A DNA stretch of 37,964 nucleotides from [Clostridium] polysaccharolyticum (GCF_900111595.1 NZ_FOHN01000028.1:1-37964), one strand, 5' to 3'; numbered from the stretch's first letter, positions 8,358-17,981 are shown. Numbers and translations: made by a program. The notes: a model not told the origin generated them from the sequence alone.

Positions 8358-11052
8358 CGATGAAGATAGGCATTATGGAGAGTATCATGACAATAATCCA
8401 TTGCATTGGCAGAAGAGGTATTACGTTGAAAATTCTAGCTAACGAAGGTATGCTGATGACTGATATCTGTAAAATGGTGCAGATAATAAAACTCATAACC
8501 AGACGATTGTTAGAGAGTAAACCTATTTTGAAGATGGAATGTTCGCTTCTTACGTTAAAGGAGTGGAAGAGCTGTGACAGACTCAGTACCCCAAAGCACA
8601 TAGTTCTGCCAAGAAGCAGGCTGCTTTCAGGTAGAACCTGGCATCCAAGTACGTAGGCTAGTAATGCTAAAGAACCGATCATTAAGCCCTGGATTATGAT
8701 GTTGAGCCATAAACCATCAGCGAATATGCCTTTGTCAGGTGGAACAGGTGGGCGCTTCATGATATCTTTGCCAACTGGATCTACCCCAAGGGAGACTGCA
8801 GGCAAAGAATCTGTTACTAAGTTTACCCACAGAAGCTGGACTGCAACAAGGGGGGTAGGAAGTTTAAATAAAATGGCTACAAAGATAGTCATAATTTCCC
8901 CAATATTACTGGACAAAAGAAAATGAATTGCCTTTTTTATGTTTTCGTAGATTCCACGTCCTTCGCTTACGGCAGATACAATGGTTGCAAAATTATCATC
9001 TTCAAGAATCATATCAGCAGCATTTTTGGCAACGTCTGTTCCTGTAATTCCCATAGCACAGCCAATATCTGCACTCTTTAAAGCGGGAGCATCATTCACT
9101 CCATCTCCTGTCATAGCAACAATATTTCCATTTTGCTGAAATGCTTTTACAAGGCGTACTTTGTGTTCAGGCGATACTCTGGCAAATACACCGTACTGGT
9201 TCACTTTTTGGCATAGTTCATGACTGGATAATTTATCAATTGCTTCACCAGATAGAGCTTCACAATCCTTAGTGATGATGTCCAGTGCTTTTCCAATGGC
9301 GCAGGCAGTCTGAATATGGTCTCCTGTAATCATGACAGGCTTGATGCCAGCACTTTTGCACGTTAAAACTGCATTACGTACTTCTGGCCTAGGTGGATCC
9401 ATCATTCCAATAAGGCCTGCAAATACAAGCTCTTGCTCTAGTTCCTTTTTTAGTATCGTTTCATCTGCATTGGCATTTAACTCAGTAATTGGTTTAAATC
9501 CAACAGCAATCACACGTAGTGCCTGACGGGTTAATGTCTGGTTTTGATTGAGGATCTGGCTTATATGTTTTTTGGTTAAATTTATAATTGTACCATTATG
9601 ATATACCTTGTTACAGTAGCGCAGAAGTACATCAGGTGCTCCTTTTGTAATGCTTATGTAAGTGAAATTATTGGGTAATCCTATGTAGCTTAATTCCTGC
9701 TGGTACTGATGGACCGTTGTCATCATTTTGCGGTTTGAATCAAAAGGAATTTCACAGACTCTTTTCTGTAACAGATCCAGTTTGGTTTTATCAATAGACT
9801 GTTTATAAGCAGCTAGTGCTAAAGCTGTCTCCGTCGGTTCACCAATAGCAGTAATATTTTTTTTATGTATCTGCAGTTTTGCATCGTTACACTGTGCTGC
9901 AAGAGACAAAAGGGCAGCACCGAAAGAAGAGTTTAAAGATTCTTCTTTCTGATAACTGGTAATGTTAGTTACTGTCATTTTATTCTGTGTTAAGGTTCCT
10001 GTTTTGTCAGAACAGATTACAGTTGCACTTCCTAAAGTTTCTACGGCTGGCAGCCTGCGGATTACCGCCTGTTTCTTTGCCATCCTCTGCACACCTAGTG
10101 ATAACATAATGGTTACAATAGCAGGAAGTCCTTCAGGAATAGCAGCTACAGCAAGGGAAACGCTGGTCATAAACATATCAAATGGTGGCCTTCCCTGAAT
10201 AGTACCTAATATAAAGATGACAATACAGATAAGTAAAGCGGCGATACCAAGTATTTTACCTGTCTGTGCCAGCCGTTTTTGTAAAGGTGTCTGGGGAATG
10301 TCATCGTCCATAATCATTTGTGCAATATGACCGACCTCTGTATTCATTCCTGTTTCGGTTACAACAGCTTTGGCACGGCCGTATGTAACAATCCCAGTGG
10401 CGAAGGCTAAGTTTAATCTGTCTCCTACGATTGTGTCAGGGTTGAGGGAAATAAGTGCATTTTTTTCAACAGGATGAGATTCACCTGTTAAAGAAGACTC
10501 ATCTACTTTTAGATTAATGCTGTCTAACAGACGGACATCGGAAGGAACATAGTTCCCTGTTTCCAAAAAAACAATATCGCCAGGGACAAGTTCTCTTGAA
10601 GGTATGGTTATTTCTTTTTTATCACGAAGTACCTGAGCTGTGGGAGCCGACATTTTCTTTAGAGCTTCTAAGGATTTTTCTGCTTTTGCTTCCTGAATGA
10701 CGCCCATTACTGCATTTAAAATGATAATAGCAAAAATGATAATGGGGTCTACCAGATCGGGTTTTCCTTCTAAATAAGAAACAAAAAAGGAAATGAATGC
10801 AGCAATGATTAAAATAATAATCATAAAATCTTTAAATTGCTCAAAGAAACGGGAGACAATACTCTTTTTTTTCTTTGCTTGAATTTCATTATAACCATAT
10901 TGTCTGGTGCGTTTTCCGGCTTCTCTTTGGCTTAATCCATTCTGGCTGCTGGTCTGAAGCCGTTTTAGTGTTTCCTCTGTTCCAAGACAGTGCCAGAGAA
11001 TAGGAGGATTCTTGCTGGTTTGAAAAGCTGGAGTGTGGTTGGTTTGTAACAT
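8329..11052 (-). CDS. P2A-type calcium-transporting P-type ATPase
   Basis: Membrane pump using ATP to move cations, most likely Ca2+ out of the cell. The 907-aa length, the N-terminal cation-ATPase domain and the motif order fit the SERCA-like bacterial group. Visible motifs are [12 protein letters not shown] (actuator), [11 protein letters not shown] in M4 with the ion-site [15 protein letters not shown] with phosphorylated Asp349, [18 protein letters not shown] (hinge), and [17 protein letters not shown] in M6 with the N..TD ion ligands. The ATG at 11052 is chosen: it follows GAAAGAG and gives a normal N-terminus, while the frame runs 19 codons further upstream without a better site. There is no dedicated neighbour. 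Confidence 0.93.
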   Translation of the reverse strand: MLQTNHTPAFQTSKNPPILWHCLGTEETLKRLQTSSQNGLSQREAGKRTRQYGYNEIQAKKKKSIVSRFFEQFKDFMIIILIIAAFISFFVSYLEGKPDLVDPIIIFAIIILNAVMGVIQEAKAEKSLEALKKMSAPTAQVLRDKKEITIPSRELVPGDIVFLETGNYVPSDVRLLDSINLKVDESSLTGESHPVEKNALISLNPDTIVGDRLNLAFATGIVTYGRAKAVVTETGMNTEVGHIAQMIMDDDIPQTPLQKRLAQTGKILGIAALLICIVIFILGTIQGRPPFDMFMTSVSLAVAAIPEGLPAIVTIMLSLGVQRMAKKQAVIRRLPAVETLGSATVICSDKTGTLTQNKMTVTNITSYQKEESLNSSFGAALLSLAAQCNDAKLQIHKKNITAIGEPTETALALAAYKQSIDKTKLDLLQKRVCEIPFDSNRKMMTTVHQYQQELSYIGLPNNFTYISITKGAPDVLLRYCNKVYHNGTIINLTKKHISQILNQNQTLTRQALRVIAVGFKPITELNANADETILKKELEQELVFAGLIGMMDPPRPEVRNAVLTCKSAGIKPVMITGDHIQTACAIGKALDIITKDCEALSGEAIDKLSSHELCQKVNQYGVFARVSPEHKVRLVKAFQQNGNIVAMTGDGVNDAPALKSADIGCAMGITGTDVAKNAADMILEDDNFATIVSAVSEGRGIYENIKKAIHFLLSSNIGEIMTIFVAILFKLPTPLVAVQLLWVNLVTDSLPAVSLGVDPVGKDIMKRPPVPPDKGIFADGLWLNIIIQGLMIGSLALLAYVLGCQVLPESSLLLGRTMCFGVLSLSQLFHSFNVRSEHSIFKIGLLSNNRLVMSFIICTILQISVISIPSLARIFNVIPLLPMQWIIVMILSIMPIFIVELQKRASK

Positions 11053-11203
11053 AGTAAACACTCTTTCTTGTGATTGCTTTAGAACAATATATGTACTAGG
11101 AAGGAACATTTATAACAGACAAGGCAAAATAATTAAGGAAAAAGTAATACACATTTTGAAGGGAATAAGTTATAATTAGGGTGTCTCGTCTGGAGGTGAA
11201 ACT

Positions 11204-11797
11204 ATGGAGAGGATTTATACAGTCTGCCTAGTTGCGGGAGTTACGATTCCCCTGCTTTCTCTTATACTTGGAGGCATATTTGATGTATTTGAGGGAATAC
11301 TAGATGGAATCTTTAGTCTAGTAGATGTTGGGATTGGAATGGATGTCAGCATAGGCATATGTGGAATTGATTTTTGTATTTTGCCATTTTCTTTGCAGTG
11401 CCTAAGTGCAGGTGCAGTTGTATTTGGCGGGATTGGATTAATTATTTATAATGGAACAAATCTGATTCTGGCCAATGTGATTGCAGGTGGGGCTGGTTAT
11501 GTGATAGCTGTTCTTTTTCAGACATTAATTCATAAACTGAAAAAGATAGAAAATACCACCTATGCCAAAGAAGATCTGATTCTTTTTGATGCAAAAGTAA
11601 TTAACAGTATTGTAAAAGGAGGATATGGTTCTGTCAGTATTACTACTTATGATGGCATTACGACAAAATACCCAGCCAAGGCAATGGATAAAACTGCTTA
11701 CATAAAACAGGACACGATTGTGCAAATAGACCATTTTGAAAACAATATTGCTTATGTAAGAGTGAAAGCCTCAGAAGATAGTGGAAAGTTTTTGTAA
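11204..11797 (+). CDS. NfeD-like membrane protein, partner of flotillin
   Basis: The 197-aa product has an N-terminal hydrophobic half with about three membrane segments and a C-terminal soluble domain (from about residue 120) of beta-rich, OB-fold type, with GGYGSVSITTYDG and ending in VRVKASEDSGKFL. This layout matches NfeD/YuaF proteins, which are encoded beside flotillins and help organise flotillin membrane domains. GGAGGTGA ahead of the ATG sets the start. A TATAAT (11171-11176) lies 27 nt upstream, with no convincing -35 box. The flotillin gene follows 43 nt after the stop, so the two form an operon similar to Bacillus yuaF-floT. Confidence 0.85.
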   Translation: MERIYTVCLVAGVTIPLLSLILGGIFDVFEGILDGIFSLVDVGIGMDVSIGICGIDFCILPFSLQCLSAGAVVFGGIGLIIYNGTNLILANVIAGGAGYVIAVLFQTLIHKLKKIENTTYAKEDLILFDAKVINSIVKGGYGSVSITTYDGITTKYPAKAMDKTAYIKQDTIVQIDHFENNIAYVRVKASEDSGKFL

Positions 11798-11840
11798 AAA
11801 ACAAAGAAATAAGAGGGTAGAAATGTAAAAGGAGGAGTTT

Positions 11841-13445
11841 ATGGAACAATTAAAGATTGCAGCAGTTGTAGCAGGAGCCATTGTGCTGGTACTTATAGTG
11901 ATTCTTTCTATGTGGAAAAAGGTTCCTCAGGATAAGGCTGCTGTTGTTACAGGTACAAGAAAGAGGATTATTACTGGTGGCGGTGGACTGGTTATTCCAG
12001 TATTTGAACGCATTGACTACATCTCTTTAGGCAATATCCAGATCGATGTAGCAACAGAAGAAAGCATGTCTTCTCAAGGTGTTCCACTTGCAGTAATTGG
12101 TACAGCTGTTATTAAAGTAAAAAATGAATATAATTCCATTTTCAATGCGATAGAGCAGTTTACAGGCCGAAACGAACAGCAGATTGAAAGCAGTATTAGA
12201 AATACAGCTACAAATGTTCTGGAAGGCAAATTACGTGAAATTGTTTCTACTATGACGGTAGAAGAAATTTACCGGGACAGAGAAACATTTTCCTCTAAGG
12301 TTCAGGAAGTGGTTGGTACTGAGCTTATGGAAATGGGTTTGGAAGTTAAAGTGTTTACGATTAAAGATATTAATGACAGCAATGGCTATATTCAAGCATT
12401 AGGTGTGAAACAGATTGCAGACAAAAAGAAAGATGCTGAAATTGCCAAAGCGGAAGCAAGCCGTGAGACTCAGATTGAAACATCTAAAGCAAGAAGAGCT
12501 GGTGAACAGGCCAGACTGCAGGCAGAAACTGAAATCGCAGAGGCTGCTAAATTAAAAGCTGTCCAGGAAGCTGCTTACATGCAGGAACAGCAGGCTGCTA
12601 AAGCAAAAGCAGATGCTGCTTACGATATTCAGAAAAATATTACTTATAAAGAAGTGGTTACAGCGGAAATGGATGCAGAGCTGTTAAAACAGGAAAGACA
12701 AAAGGATATTGAAGCTGCTCAGGTACAGATTCAGATTGCTAAGGAGCAGAAAAATATCGAACTTGCCCAGAAACAGGCAGAACGTAAAAAAGAAAGCTTA
12801 CGTGCAGAAGTTGTAGAACCAGCTATGGCGGACAAAGAAAAGCAGCAGACAATTGCCGATGCCGCTAAGTACCGTAAGATTGCCGAAGCAGAAGCGGAAG
12901 CAGAAGCTCAGAAAAAATATGCACAGGCACAGGCACAAGCACAGAAAATCAAAGCAGAAGCAGAAGCAGAAGCCATTAAAAAGACAGGTGAAGCGGAGGC
13001 TGATGTTATCGGGCAAAAAGGTATTGCAGAAGCGGAAGCAATCCGTGCAAAAGGTATTGCGGAAGCGGAAGCTATGGAGAAAAAGGCAGAAGCTTACCAG
13101 AAGTACACAGGTGCTGCTGTTGCAGAAATGCTTATTAATATATTGCCTGATGTTGCGGGAAAAATTGCACAGCCATTATCACAGATTGATAAGATTATTA
13201 TTATGGATGGTGGAAGTGGAGATGGAAATGGCGTATCTAATGTGGCAGGAAATGTAACAGGTGTTATGACACAGGTATTTGAATCCATGAAAGAAGTAAC
13301 AGGAATTGATTTGGGAGATATCGTAAAAGCAAAAGGCTATGATGCCCAGGTTACAAAAAATGTGAATATTACCACCAGTGGAACGCCAATTGTCTCAAAG
13401 GGAGATAAACAGGCAATGTCAGCTAGTGCAGATGCACAGGGATAA
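11841..13445 (+). CDS. floT: Flotillin family protein (FloT/YuaG-like)
   Basis: Membrane-associated scaffold that forms oligomers in functional membrane microdomains. The 534-aa product has an N-terminal membrane helix (residues about 6-26), an SPFH/PHB domain (about 30-200, with VVTGTRKRIITGGGGLVIP and YISLGNIQIDV) and a long Ala/Glu/Lys/Gln-rich coiled coil from about 200 to 420, with many AEAEA repeats, then a short C-terminal region. This order is diagnostic of flotillins. AGGAGG precedes the ATG. It is the second gene of the NfeD-flotillin pair. The repetitive coil produces long spurious ORFs in other frames. Confidence 0.95.
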   Translation: MEQLKIAAVVAGAIVLVLIVILSMWKKVPQDKAAVVTGTRKRIITGGGGLVIPVFERIDYISLGNIQIDVATEESMSSQGVPLAVIGTAVIKVKNEYNSIFNAIEQFTGRNEQQIESSIRNTATNVLEGKLREIVSTMTVEEIYRDRETFSSKVQEVVGTELMEMGLEVKVFTIKDINDSNGYIQALGVKQIADKKKDAEIAKAEASRETQIETSKARRAGEQARLQAETEIAEAAKLKAVQEAAYMQEQQAAKAKADAAYDIQKNITYKEVVTAEMDAELLKQERQKDIEAAQVQIQIAKEQKNIELAQKQAERKKESLRAEVVEPAMADKEKQQTIADAAKYRKIAEAEAEAEAQKKYAQAQAQAQKIKAEAEAEAIKKTGEAEADVIGQKGIAEAEAIRAKGIAEAEAMEKKAEAYQKYTGAAVAEMLINILPDVAGKIAQPLSQIDKIIIMDGGSGDGNGVSNVAGNVTGVMTQVFESMKEVTGIDLGDIVKAKGYDAQVTKNVNITTSGTPIVSKGDKQAMSASADAQG

Positions 13446-13575
13446 AATTAGAAAGATGTGTGGTGCCTGGCATAGTAGCTGGTAGACTTCAAAAAGAGGG
13501 AAAAATACGATATGATTGCTATAATGACCTAAAGAAAAAGTATATTTTATATAGTTGATTGTGGAAAAACAACAA

Positions 13576-13624
13576 AGCTGGTATAAACTGTGGAAAAAAT
13601 GCAAATCCCAGTTATATGCCAGCT
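13576..13624. terminator. Terminator between the flotillin operon and the convergent gene
   Basis: An imperfect stem pairs AGCTGGTATAAACTG (13576-13590) with CAGTTATATGCCAGCT (13609-13624). The plus side continues GTTTTATGTTT and the minus side GTTGTTTTTCC, so it can serve both converging transcripts. Confidence 0.6.
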
Positions 13625-13649
13625 GTTTTATGTTTAAACACGGTAATTT

Positions 13650-14246
13650 TTATTCGTCTGGGGTTAATTCGTTTTTCCATTTTGTCAGTTTTTCTTGAGT
13701 CATTTCAATTGTCTGTTTGCAAATATCTGGAAGCTCACCACCCCAAGCTTTTTCCGCTTCTTTAAAGCCTTTTTCCAAAGCTGAAATCATATCATCTGCT
13801 TTGGAAGGATCTCCACCGGTAAGTGCCTTTGCAAACGCTACAAAACGATCGGAAGTTTTTGCGACTCCCCAGTAACCATCTTCTGCAACATCTTGTTTAG
13901 CCTGTTCCACAGTGGCAGGATCTATTTCTGCTTTGCCGTCTTTTATCGCTTGAAACAAATCCTTTAAGGTATTGTAAGCGGTTCCTTGTTTGGATAATGT
14001 TTTTTCTACTAAAGAAATCAGCTGCTGTCTGCGTTCAAGGGCCTCCTGTTTTAAACGCTCCACAATTGCAATATCTTTTTTGTAAATCTGTTTTGAACTG
14101 TTGGATGGTTTTGGAGCTGATTTTACAAATTCATCTTGAGCAGGAGCAGATTTGACATCATCATTTTCAGCTGTATTCTTTTTGCTGGTTTCATAATTGA
14201 CAGAACTAGTATAATTGGTTTCTGTCTGAATTCCTATTACACTCAT
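13650..14246 (-). CDS. Unrecognised helical protein with a sigma-D-like promoter
   Basis: The product is 198 aa. The first 50 residues are low-complexity (Ser, Asn, Thr, Lys). A basic helix follows (about 55-85, rich in Lys, Glu, Arg), then a compact C-terminal domain (about 95-198) with DGYWGVAKTSDRFVAFAKAL and GFKEAEKAWGGELPDICKQT, ending in acidic LTPDE. It has no signal peptide or membrane segment. The ATG at 14246 is chosen because AAGGAGG (14260-14254) is 7 nt from it but only 1 nt from the ATG at 14252. I recall similar C-terminal motifs in unannotated Firmicutes proteins but cannot assign a function. The promoter hints at co-regulation with motility genes. Confidence 0.8.
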   Translation of the reverse strand: MSVIGIQTETNYTSSVNYETSKKNTAENDDVKSAPAQDEFVKSAPKPSNSSKQIYKKDIAIVERLKQEALERRQQLISLVEKTLSKQGTAYNTLKDLFQAIKDGKAEIDPATVEQAKQDVAEDGYWGVAKTSDRFVAFAKALTGGDPSKADDMISALEKGFKEAEKAWGGELPDICKQTIEMTQEKLTKWKNELTPDE

Positions 14247-14293
14247 CCTCATTCCTCCTTGAATTTATATTCCAGTTTATGCCTATATTAGTA

Positions 14294-14321
14294 GTATCGG
14301 CACGGAGAAGAGAGGCGTTTA
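14294..14321 (-). promoter_or_regulatory. Sigma-D (sigma-28)-like promoter
   Basis: On the minus strand TAAA (14321-14318), a 16-nt spacer and GCCGATAC (14301-14294) closely match the flagellar sigma factor consensus TAAA-N15-GCCGATAT. The spacer is one base longer than usual. The site lies about 48 nt upstream of the start codon at 14246. Confidence 0.45.
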
Positions 14322-14344
14322 CAAACATCATAAGAAATTGTGAA

Positions 14345-14944
14345 TTATGTATAGTTTTTTTTTCGATTTCGGAGGTGGTAAATAAGATAACTTCCAAGAC
14401 TCACGATTACTGTGATTATGAAAATGTGTTTGTATTTGCCGTAATAATAGGTTACTTGCTCCCAGTTATTTCCTAGCGTATATCCTAATCCTATGAGCAG
14501 GGCATTCCATACGGATATTCCAGCAAAAGATGCAATGCAAAAAGAACTGTATTTTAAGTTTAGAGCACCAGCTACAAAAGCAACGTATGTACGGCAAAGG
14601 GGGATGACTCTTGAAATGCAGACAAAACTAGTTCCTTGTTTTTGAAACTTTTCATAGCATTTTTCAAAAGATGCCTGAGACTTAGGAAACTTTTTCTGAA
14701 TTTTTAATAGAATAAGCGTGCCGCCTTTTTGTCCAATAAAGAAACAGATGCTGGTTCCGATTAAACCTGCGGCAATACTGGCAAGGAGAATAAAGGGGTA
14801 GTGGATGCCAGAAGATGCCGCAACAGCGCCAGAAAAAGGAAGTACAATTTCGCTGGATACAGGAAAACAGGCATATTCAATAAGAATGAGAAAGAACATA
14901 GCAAACAAGCCATATTCATAAATAAGATTTATAAAGAAATCCAT
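14345..14944 (-). CDS. DedA/SNARE-associated family membrane protein
   Basis: Integral membrane protein of the DedA family, whose members are lipid transporters or flippases tied to envelope homeostasis. The 199-aa product has EYACFPVSSEIVLPFSGAVA (the conserved acidic/proline re-entrant region), FFIGQKGG, and the family motif SRVIPLCRTYVAFVAGAL with its two arginines. Several membrane helices and a basic C-terminus (LRNRKKNYT) are clear. The ATG at 14944 is chosen because GGAG lies 7 nt before it; the frame extends 15 codons further with no ribosome binding site. The helical-protein gene lies about 100 nt downstream on the same strand and has its own promoter candidate. Confidence 0.9.
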   Translation of the reverse strand: MDFFINLIYEYGLFAMFFLILIEYACFPVSSEIVLPFSGAVAASSGIHYPFILLASIAAGLIGTSICFFIGQKGGTLILLKIQKKFPKSQASFEKCYEKFQKQGTSFVCISRVIPLCRTYVAFVAGALNLKYSSFCIASFAGISVWNALLIGLGYTLGNNWEQVTYYYGKYKHIFIITVIVSLGSYLIYHLRNRKKNYT

Positions 14945-15144
14945 AGATACTCCAAAGAAATAAGGTTTTGTAATATATATGGGAAACATGGAGATTTCAT
15001 TCCATAAAAAGAAAGTTAGCTACTTTTTTCATAAGAAAAGCAATAAAAAGAATAGGTTCTCATAAGAAAATGATATATAATAACATATGAAATATTTGGT
15101 TATGGAAATGATAGATGTTATTCCATAACAGAAAGGGGGTTATA

Positions 15145-15855
15145 ATGGCAAAGGCAAACGTTTATATTTCATCCTTTGAAAGGGTGGAGAAAAAGTACAT
15201 GATGACAAAGGAGCAGTTTGAATCTTTCTTGCAGAGAACGGAAGATAAAATTACTTTGGATGAGTACGGACTACATACCATTTGCAATATTTATTATGAT
15301 ACAGATACTTATGATTTGATTCGTTATTCTATTAGCAAGCCTAAGTATAAAGAAAAGCTAAGGCTTAGAAGCTACGGAATTCCATCGAAGGAATCTGCTG
15401 TATTTGTGGAACTGAAAAAGAAATGGAATGGTGTTGTATTTAAGCGAAGAACTTCTATGTCGTTAGAAGAAGCAAAGAATTATCTTGATTACGGTGTGCG
15501 ACCAGATAAAGAGAGTCAGATTGTAAGGGAAATTGATTATTTTTTAGAATACTATAATCCACTTCCAAAACTGTTTTTAGCCTATGACAGGTTAGCTTTT
15601 TTTAGTAATGAAGATGCACAAGTGAGAATTACCGTGGATCAGAATATCAGAAGCCGTACTACAGACTTGGATCTTAGTTTGGGGGACTATGGAGAAAAGC
15701 TGCTGGAAGAAGGGGACTATCTGATGGAAATAAAAGTTCCAGGCGTATTTCCGTTATGGCTGGCAAATATATTGTCAGAACTTAAAATTTATCCAGTTTC
15801 CTTTTCAAAGTATGGAAATATTTACAAGAAATCATTATTAGCAAGGGGAGTGTAG
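15145..15855 (+). CDS. VTC-domain protein (polyphosphate polymerase-like)
   Basis: The 236-aa product has the tunnel-fold domain of the yeast VTC4 polyphosphate polymerase and relatives. Conserved charged strands are visible in order: FERVEKKYMM, ICNIYYDTD, KEKLRLRSYG, FVELKKKWNGVVFKRR, LAYDRLAFF, LMEIKVPG and FSKYGNIYKK. These carry the Lys/Arg/Glu residues that line the phosphate tunnel. The ATG at 15145 follows GAAAGGGGG (15131-15139); upstream codons are not part of the fold. A TATAAT lies at 15076-15081, and CATAAGAAAA occurs twice (15030-15039 and 15061-15070). The gene precedes a DUF4956 gene by 4 nt, a pairing seen widely in Clostridia. Polyphosphate synthesis is inferred, not proven. 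Confidence 0.9.
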   Translation: MAKANVYISSFERVEKKYMMTKEQFESFLQRTEDKITLDEYGLHTICNIYYDTDTYDLIRYSISKPKYKEKLRLRSYGIPSKESAVFVELKKKWNGVVFKRRTSMSLEEAKNYLDYGVRPDKESQIVREIDYFLEYYNPLPKLFLAYDRLAFFSNEDAQVRITVDQNIRSRTTDLDLSLGDYGEKLLEEGDYLMEIKVPGVFPLWLANILSELKIYPVSFSKYGNIYKKSLLARGV

Positions 15856-15859
15856 AACT

Positions 15860-16528
15860 ATGTTTACAAGTATTCTAACAAAAGACGTAATTGGAATTCA
15901 GCAGGCACTGATATGCATGCTGGTATCGATCGTTTTAGGAATGGTGATATCCATTATTTACATGTACACAGGTATATGTTCAAAAAATTTTGCAATCACA
16001 TTAACATTGCTTCCAGTATTAGTACAGATGGTAATTATGCTGGTAAATGGCAACCTTGGAACAGGTGTTGCCATTTTAGGTGCATTTGGATTAGTACGTT
16101 TTCGTTCCATACCAGGAAGCTCAAAAGAAATTCTTGGCGTATTTTTCGCAATGGCAGTAGGTTTAGCGACAGGAACAGGTTTAATTGCATTTGCTGCACT
16201 ATGCACAGTAATAATTGGTTTTGTATTTTTTGCATTAAACAAAACTTCATTTGGGGAAACAAGAGTTCAGGAAAGAGATTTAAAGATTACAATTCCAGAA
16301 AATCTGGAGTATGCAGGATTATTCGATGAGATTTTTGCTACATACACAACAAAACATTATCTGGAATCTGTAAAGACAACAAATCTTGGAAGCATGTTTG
16401 AACTTCGATATAAAATTACTATGAAAAATAAAGCTGATGAGAAGAAGATGATTGATGAAATTCGAGTGCGTAATGGGAATCTGACTATTATGTGTGGCAG
16501 ACAGGCTACACAAAAGGATGTTTTGTAA
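15860..16528 (+). CDS. DUF4956 membrane protein, partner of the VTC-domain protein
   Basis: The 222-aa product has four membrane helices in residues about 12-135, with the conserved loop GAFGLVRFRSIPGSSKEI between helices, and a cytosolic ferredoxin-like C-terminal domain (about 145-222). This matches DUF4956. The start codon is 4 nt after the VTC gene's stop, so the two are translationally coupled. The likely idea is that the membrane subunit carries or regulates the product of the VTC enzyme, but its role is unknown. Confidence 0.88.
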   Translation: MFTSILTKDVIGIQQALICMLVSIVLGMVISIIYMYTGICSKNFAITLTLLPVLVQMVIMLVNGNLGTGVAILGAFGLVRFRSIPGSSKEILGVFFAMAVGLATGTGLIAFAALCTVIIGFVFFALNKTSFGETRVQERDLKITIPENLEYAGLFDEIFATYTTKHYLESVKTTNLGSMFELRYKITMKNKADEKKMIDEIRVRNGNLTIMCGRQATQKDVL

Positions 16529-16553
16529 TACGTAATAATTTTTCAGATTTCTA

Positions 16554-16583
16554 TTGACACAAACTTGTTCCAGAATGTATACT
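16554..16583 (+). promoter_or_regulatory. Promoter of the trpD leader
   Basis: A perfect TTGACA (16554-16559), an 18-nt spacer and TATACT (16578-16583) drive the T-box leader. Confidence 0.8.
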
Positions 16584-16589
16584 TTTACT

Positions 16590-16795
16590 AACCGATGACG
16601 CGGAAGAAAAGGCTTTATATGCGCCTACAGAGAGTTCCAGATGCTGAGAATGGAATGGAGATGCAGATTGTCAAATGGGCCGCTGAGGAGAATGATATAG
16701 AATAGTGCGTGGTTATCCATGAATCAAGGTGGCACCGCGGGTGAAGAACTCGTCCTTGGCAGTTAAGTCTGTCATGGGCGGTTTTTGTTTTTTTC
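16590..16795 (+). promoter_or_regulatory. Tryptophan-type T-box riboswitch
   Basis: The leader has a stem I with an AGAG / GCTG apical region (16630-16650) and a specifier-loop candidate TGG (16676-16678, Trp codon) followed by GCCGC that closes the stem. The T-box sequence AAGGTGGCACCGCGGG is at 16726-16741. The UGGC in the antiterminator bulge would pair with a GCCA tRNA end, as expected for bacterial tRNA-Trp with a G discriminator. A terminator (CGTCCTTGGCAG with CTGTCATGGGCGG, then a long T-run to 16794) overlaps. Uncharged tRNA-Trp should stabilise the antiterminator and turn on trpD. Confidence 0.88.
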
Positions 16796-16907
16796 ACAAA
16801 GTTACATAAGACAGCATACATCAAATGTTTATCTTGAACAGCATTAAGACATAATAACAAGAGAATCGTACCTGACAGACACAATTACAACACATGGAGG
16901 TATGATT

Positions 16908-17918
16908 ATGATTATTAATGACGCAGTAAAAAAATTAACAGAGAAGCAGGATTTATCCCCAGAGATGGCAGAGCAGGTTATGGAATCCATTATGAGTGGA
17001 GAGGCAAACGATGTAATGAAAGCAGCTTATTTAACAGCTTTAGAAATGAAAGGGGAAACCATTGATGAAATTTGCGCATCTGCAATTGGTATGCGCAAGT
17101 TCTCTAAAAAACTGAATCATAGTGGAGATGTTTTTGAAATTGTAGGAACTGGTGGAGACTGTTCCAATTCCTTTAATATATCTACAACGGCATCTCTAGT
17201 CATTGCATCAGCAGGCATTAAGGTAGCGAAACACGGAAACCGTGCGGCATCCAGTAAAAGTGGTGCAGCAGATGTATTAGAAGCATTAGGTGTCAATATT
17301 ATGCTTGAACCTGAAAAAATGGAAAAAGTATTAGAAGAGACAGGCATTGCTTTTATGCATGCACAAGTGTATCATCAGGCAATGAAAAATGTAGGACCTA
17401 TCCGTAAAGAACTTGGAATTAAAACTGTATTTAATATATTAGGACCACTTACTTCACCAGCATGTGCAGAAGTACAGGTGATGGGAGTATATAAACAGGA
17501 ATTAGTAGAACCGATGGCAAGAGTTCTTGCTAAATTAGGTGTAAAGAAAGCACTGGTTGTACATGGCATGGATGGTTTAGATGAGATTTCCTTAAGTGCT
17601 CCAACCAAAGCCTGTGAATACCGGAATGGAGAGTTTACATCTTATACAATTGAGCCAGATAAACTTGGGTTTACTATGTGTACTAAGGAGGATATTGTAG
17701 GTGGAACTCCAGAAGAAAATGCACAGATCACCAGGGATATTTTAAATGGCGAAGAAGGTGCGAAAGCTGATATTGTGGTACTTAATGCAGCTGCAGGTTT
17801 GTATTTGGCAAAGGATGGAATTCCTTTAGAAGAAGCAATTAAAGAGGTAAAGGAATTAATTAAGAGCGGTAAGGCATTAGAAAAGCTCAATCAGTTTGTG
17901 GCAGCAACAAATGCATAA
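16908..17918 (+). CDS. trpD: Anthranilate phosphoribosyltransferase
   Basis: Cytosolic enzyme joining anthranilate to PRPP in tryptophan synthesis. The 336-aa product shows the family's GTGGDCSNSFNISTTAS phosphate loop, KHGNRAASSKSGAADVLEALG, and the NVGPIRKELGIKTVFNILGPL and MDGLDEISL regions. The ATG at 16908 is preferred because GGAGG (16896-16900) is 7 nt away, whereas the ATG at 16902 is only 1 nt away. The gene stands alone: no other trp gene is next to it, and a terminator closes it. It is controlled by the T-box upstream. Confidence 0.96.
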   Translation: MIINDAVKKLTEKQDLSPEMAEQVMESIMSGEANDVMKAAYLTALEMKGETIDEICASAIGMRKFSKKLNHSGDVFEIVGTGGDCSNSFNISTTASLVIASAGIKVAKHGNRAASSKSGAADVLEALGVNIMLEPEKMEKVLEETGIAFMHAQVYHQAMKNVGPIRKELGIKTVFNILGPLTSPACAEVQVMGVYKQELVEPMARVLAKLGVKKALVVHGMDGLDEISLSAPTKACEYRNGEFTSYTIEPDKLGFTMCTKEDIVGGTPEENAQITRDILNGEEGAKADIVVLNAAAGLYLAKDGIPLEEAIKEVKELIKSGKALEKLNQFVAATNA

Positions 17919-17946
17919 GGGTACATAAAAATATATGAAGCATTGG

Positions 17947-17980
17947 AAAAAGCAGGTACTATTTTAGGTATCTGCTTTTT
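17947..17980 (+). terminator. Rho-independent terminator of trpD
   Basis: The stem AAAAAGCAGGTAC (17947-17959) pairs with GTATCTGCTTTTT (17968-17980) with one G-U pair and an 8-nt loop, ending in a T-run. Confidence 0.85.
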
Positions 17981-17981
17981 A

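Noticed and set aside
8360-8926. Plus-strand ORFs opposite the calcium ATPase gene
   Set aside because: They are shadows of a clearly conserved P-type ATPase on the minus strand, with no ribosome binding sites.
12853-13257. 134-codon ORF in another frame of the flotillin gene
   Set aside because: It comes from the repetitive Ala/Glu/Lys coiled coil read out of frame; there is no ribosome binding site and it is almost only Lys, Arg, Gln and Leu.
16615-16884. 89-codon minus-strand ORF over the Trp T-box
   Set aside because: The plus strand is a clear T-box RNA; the ORF has no ribosome binding site or family features.
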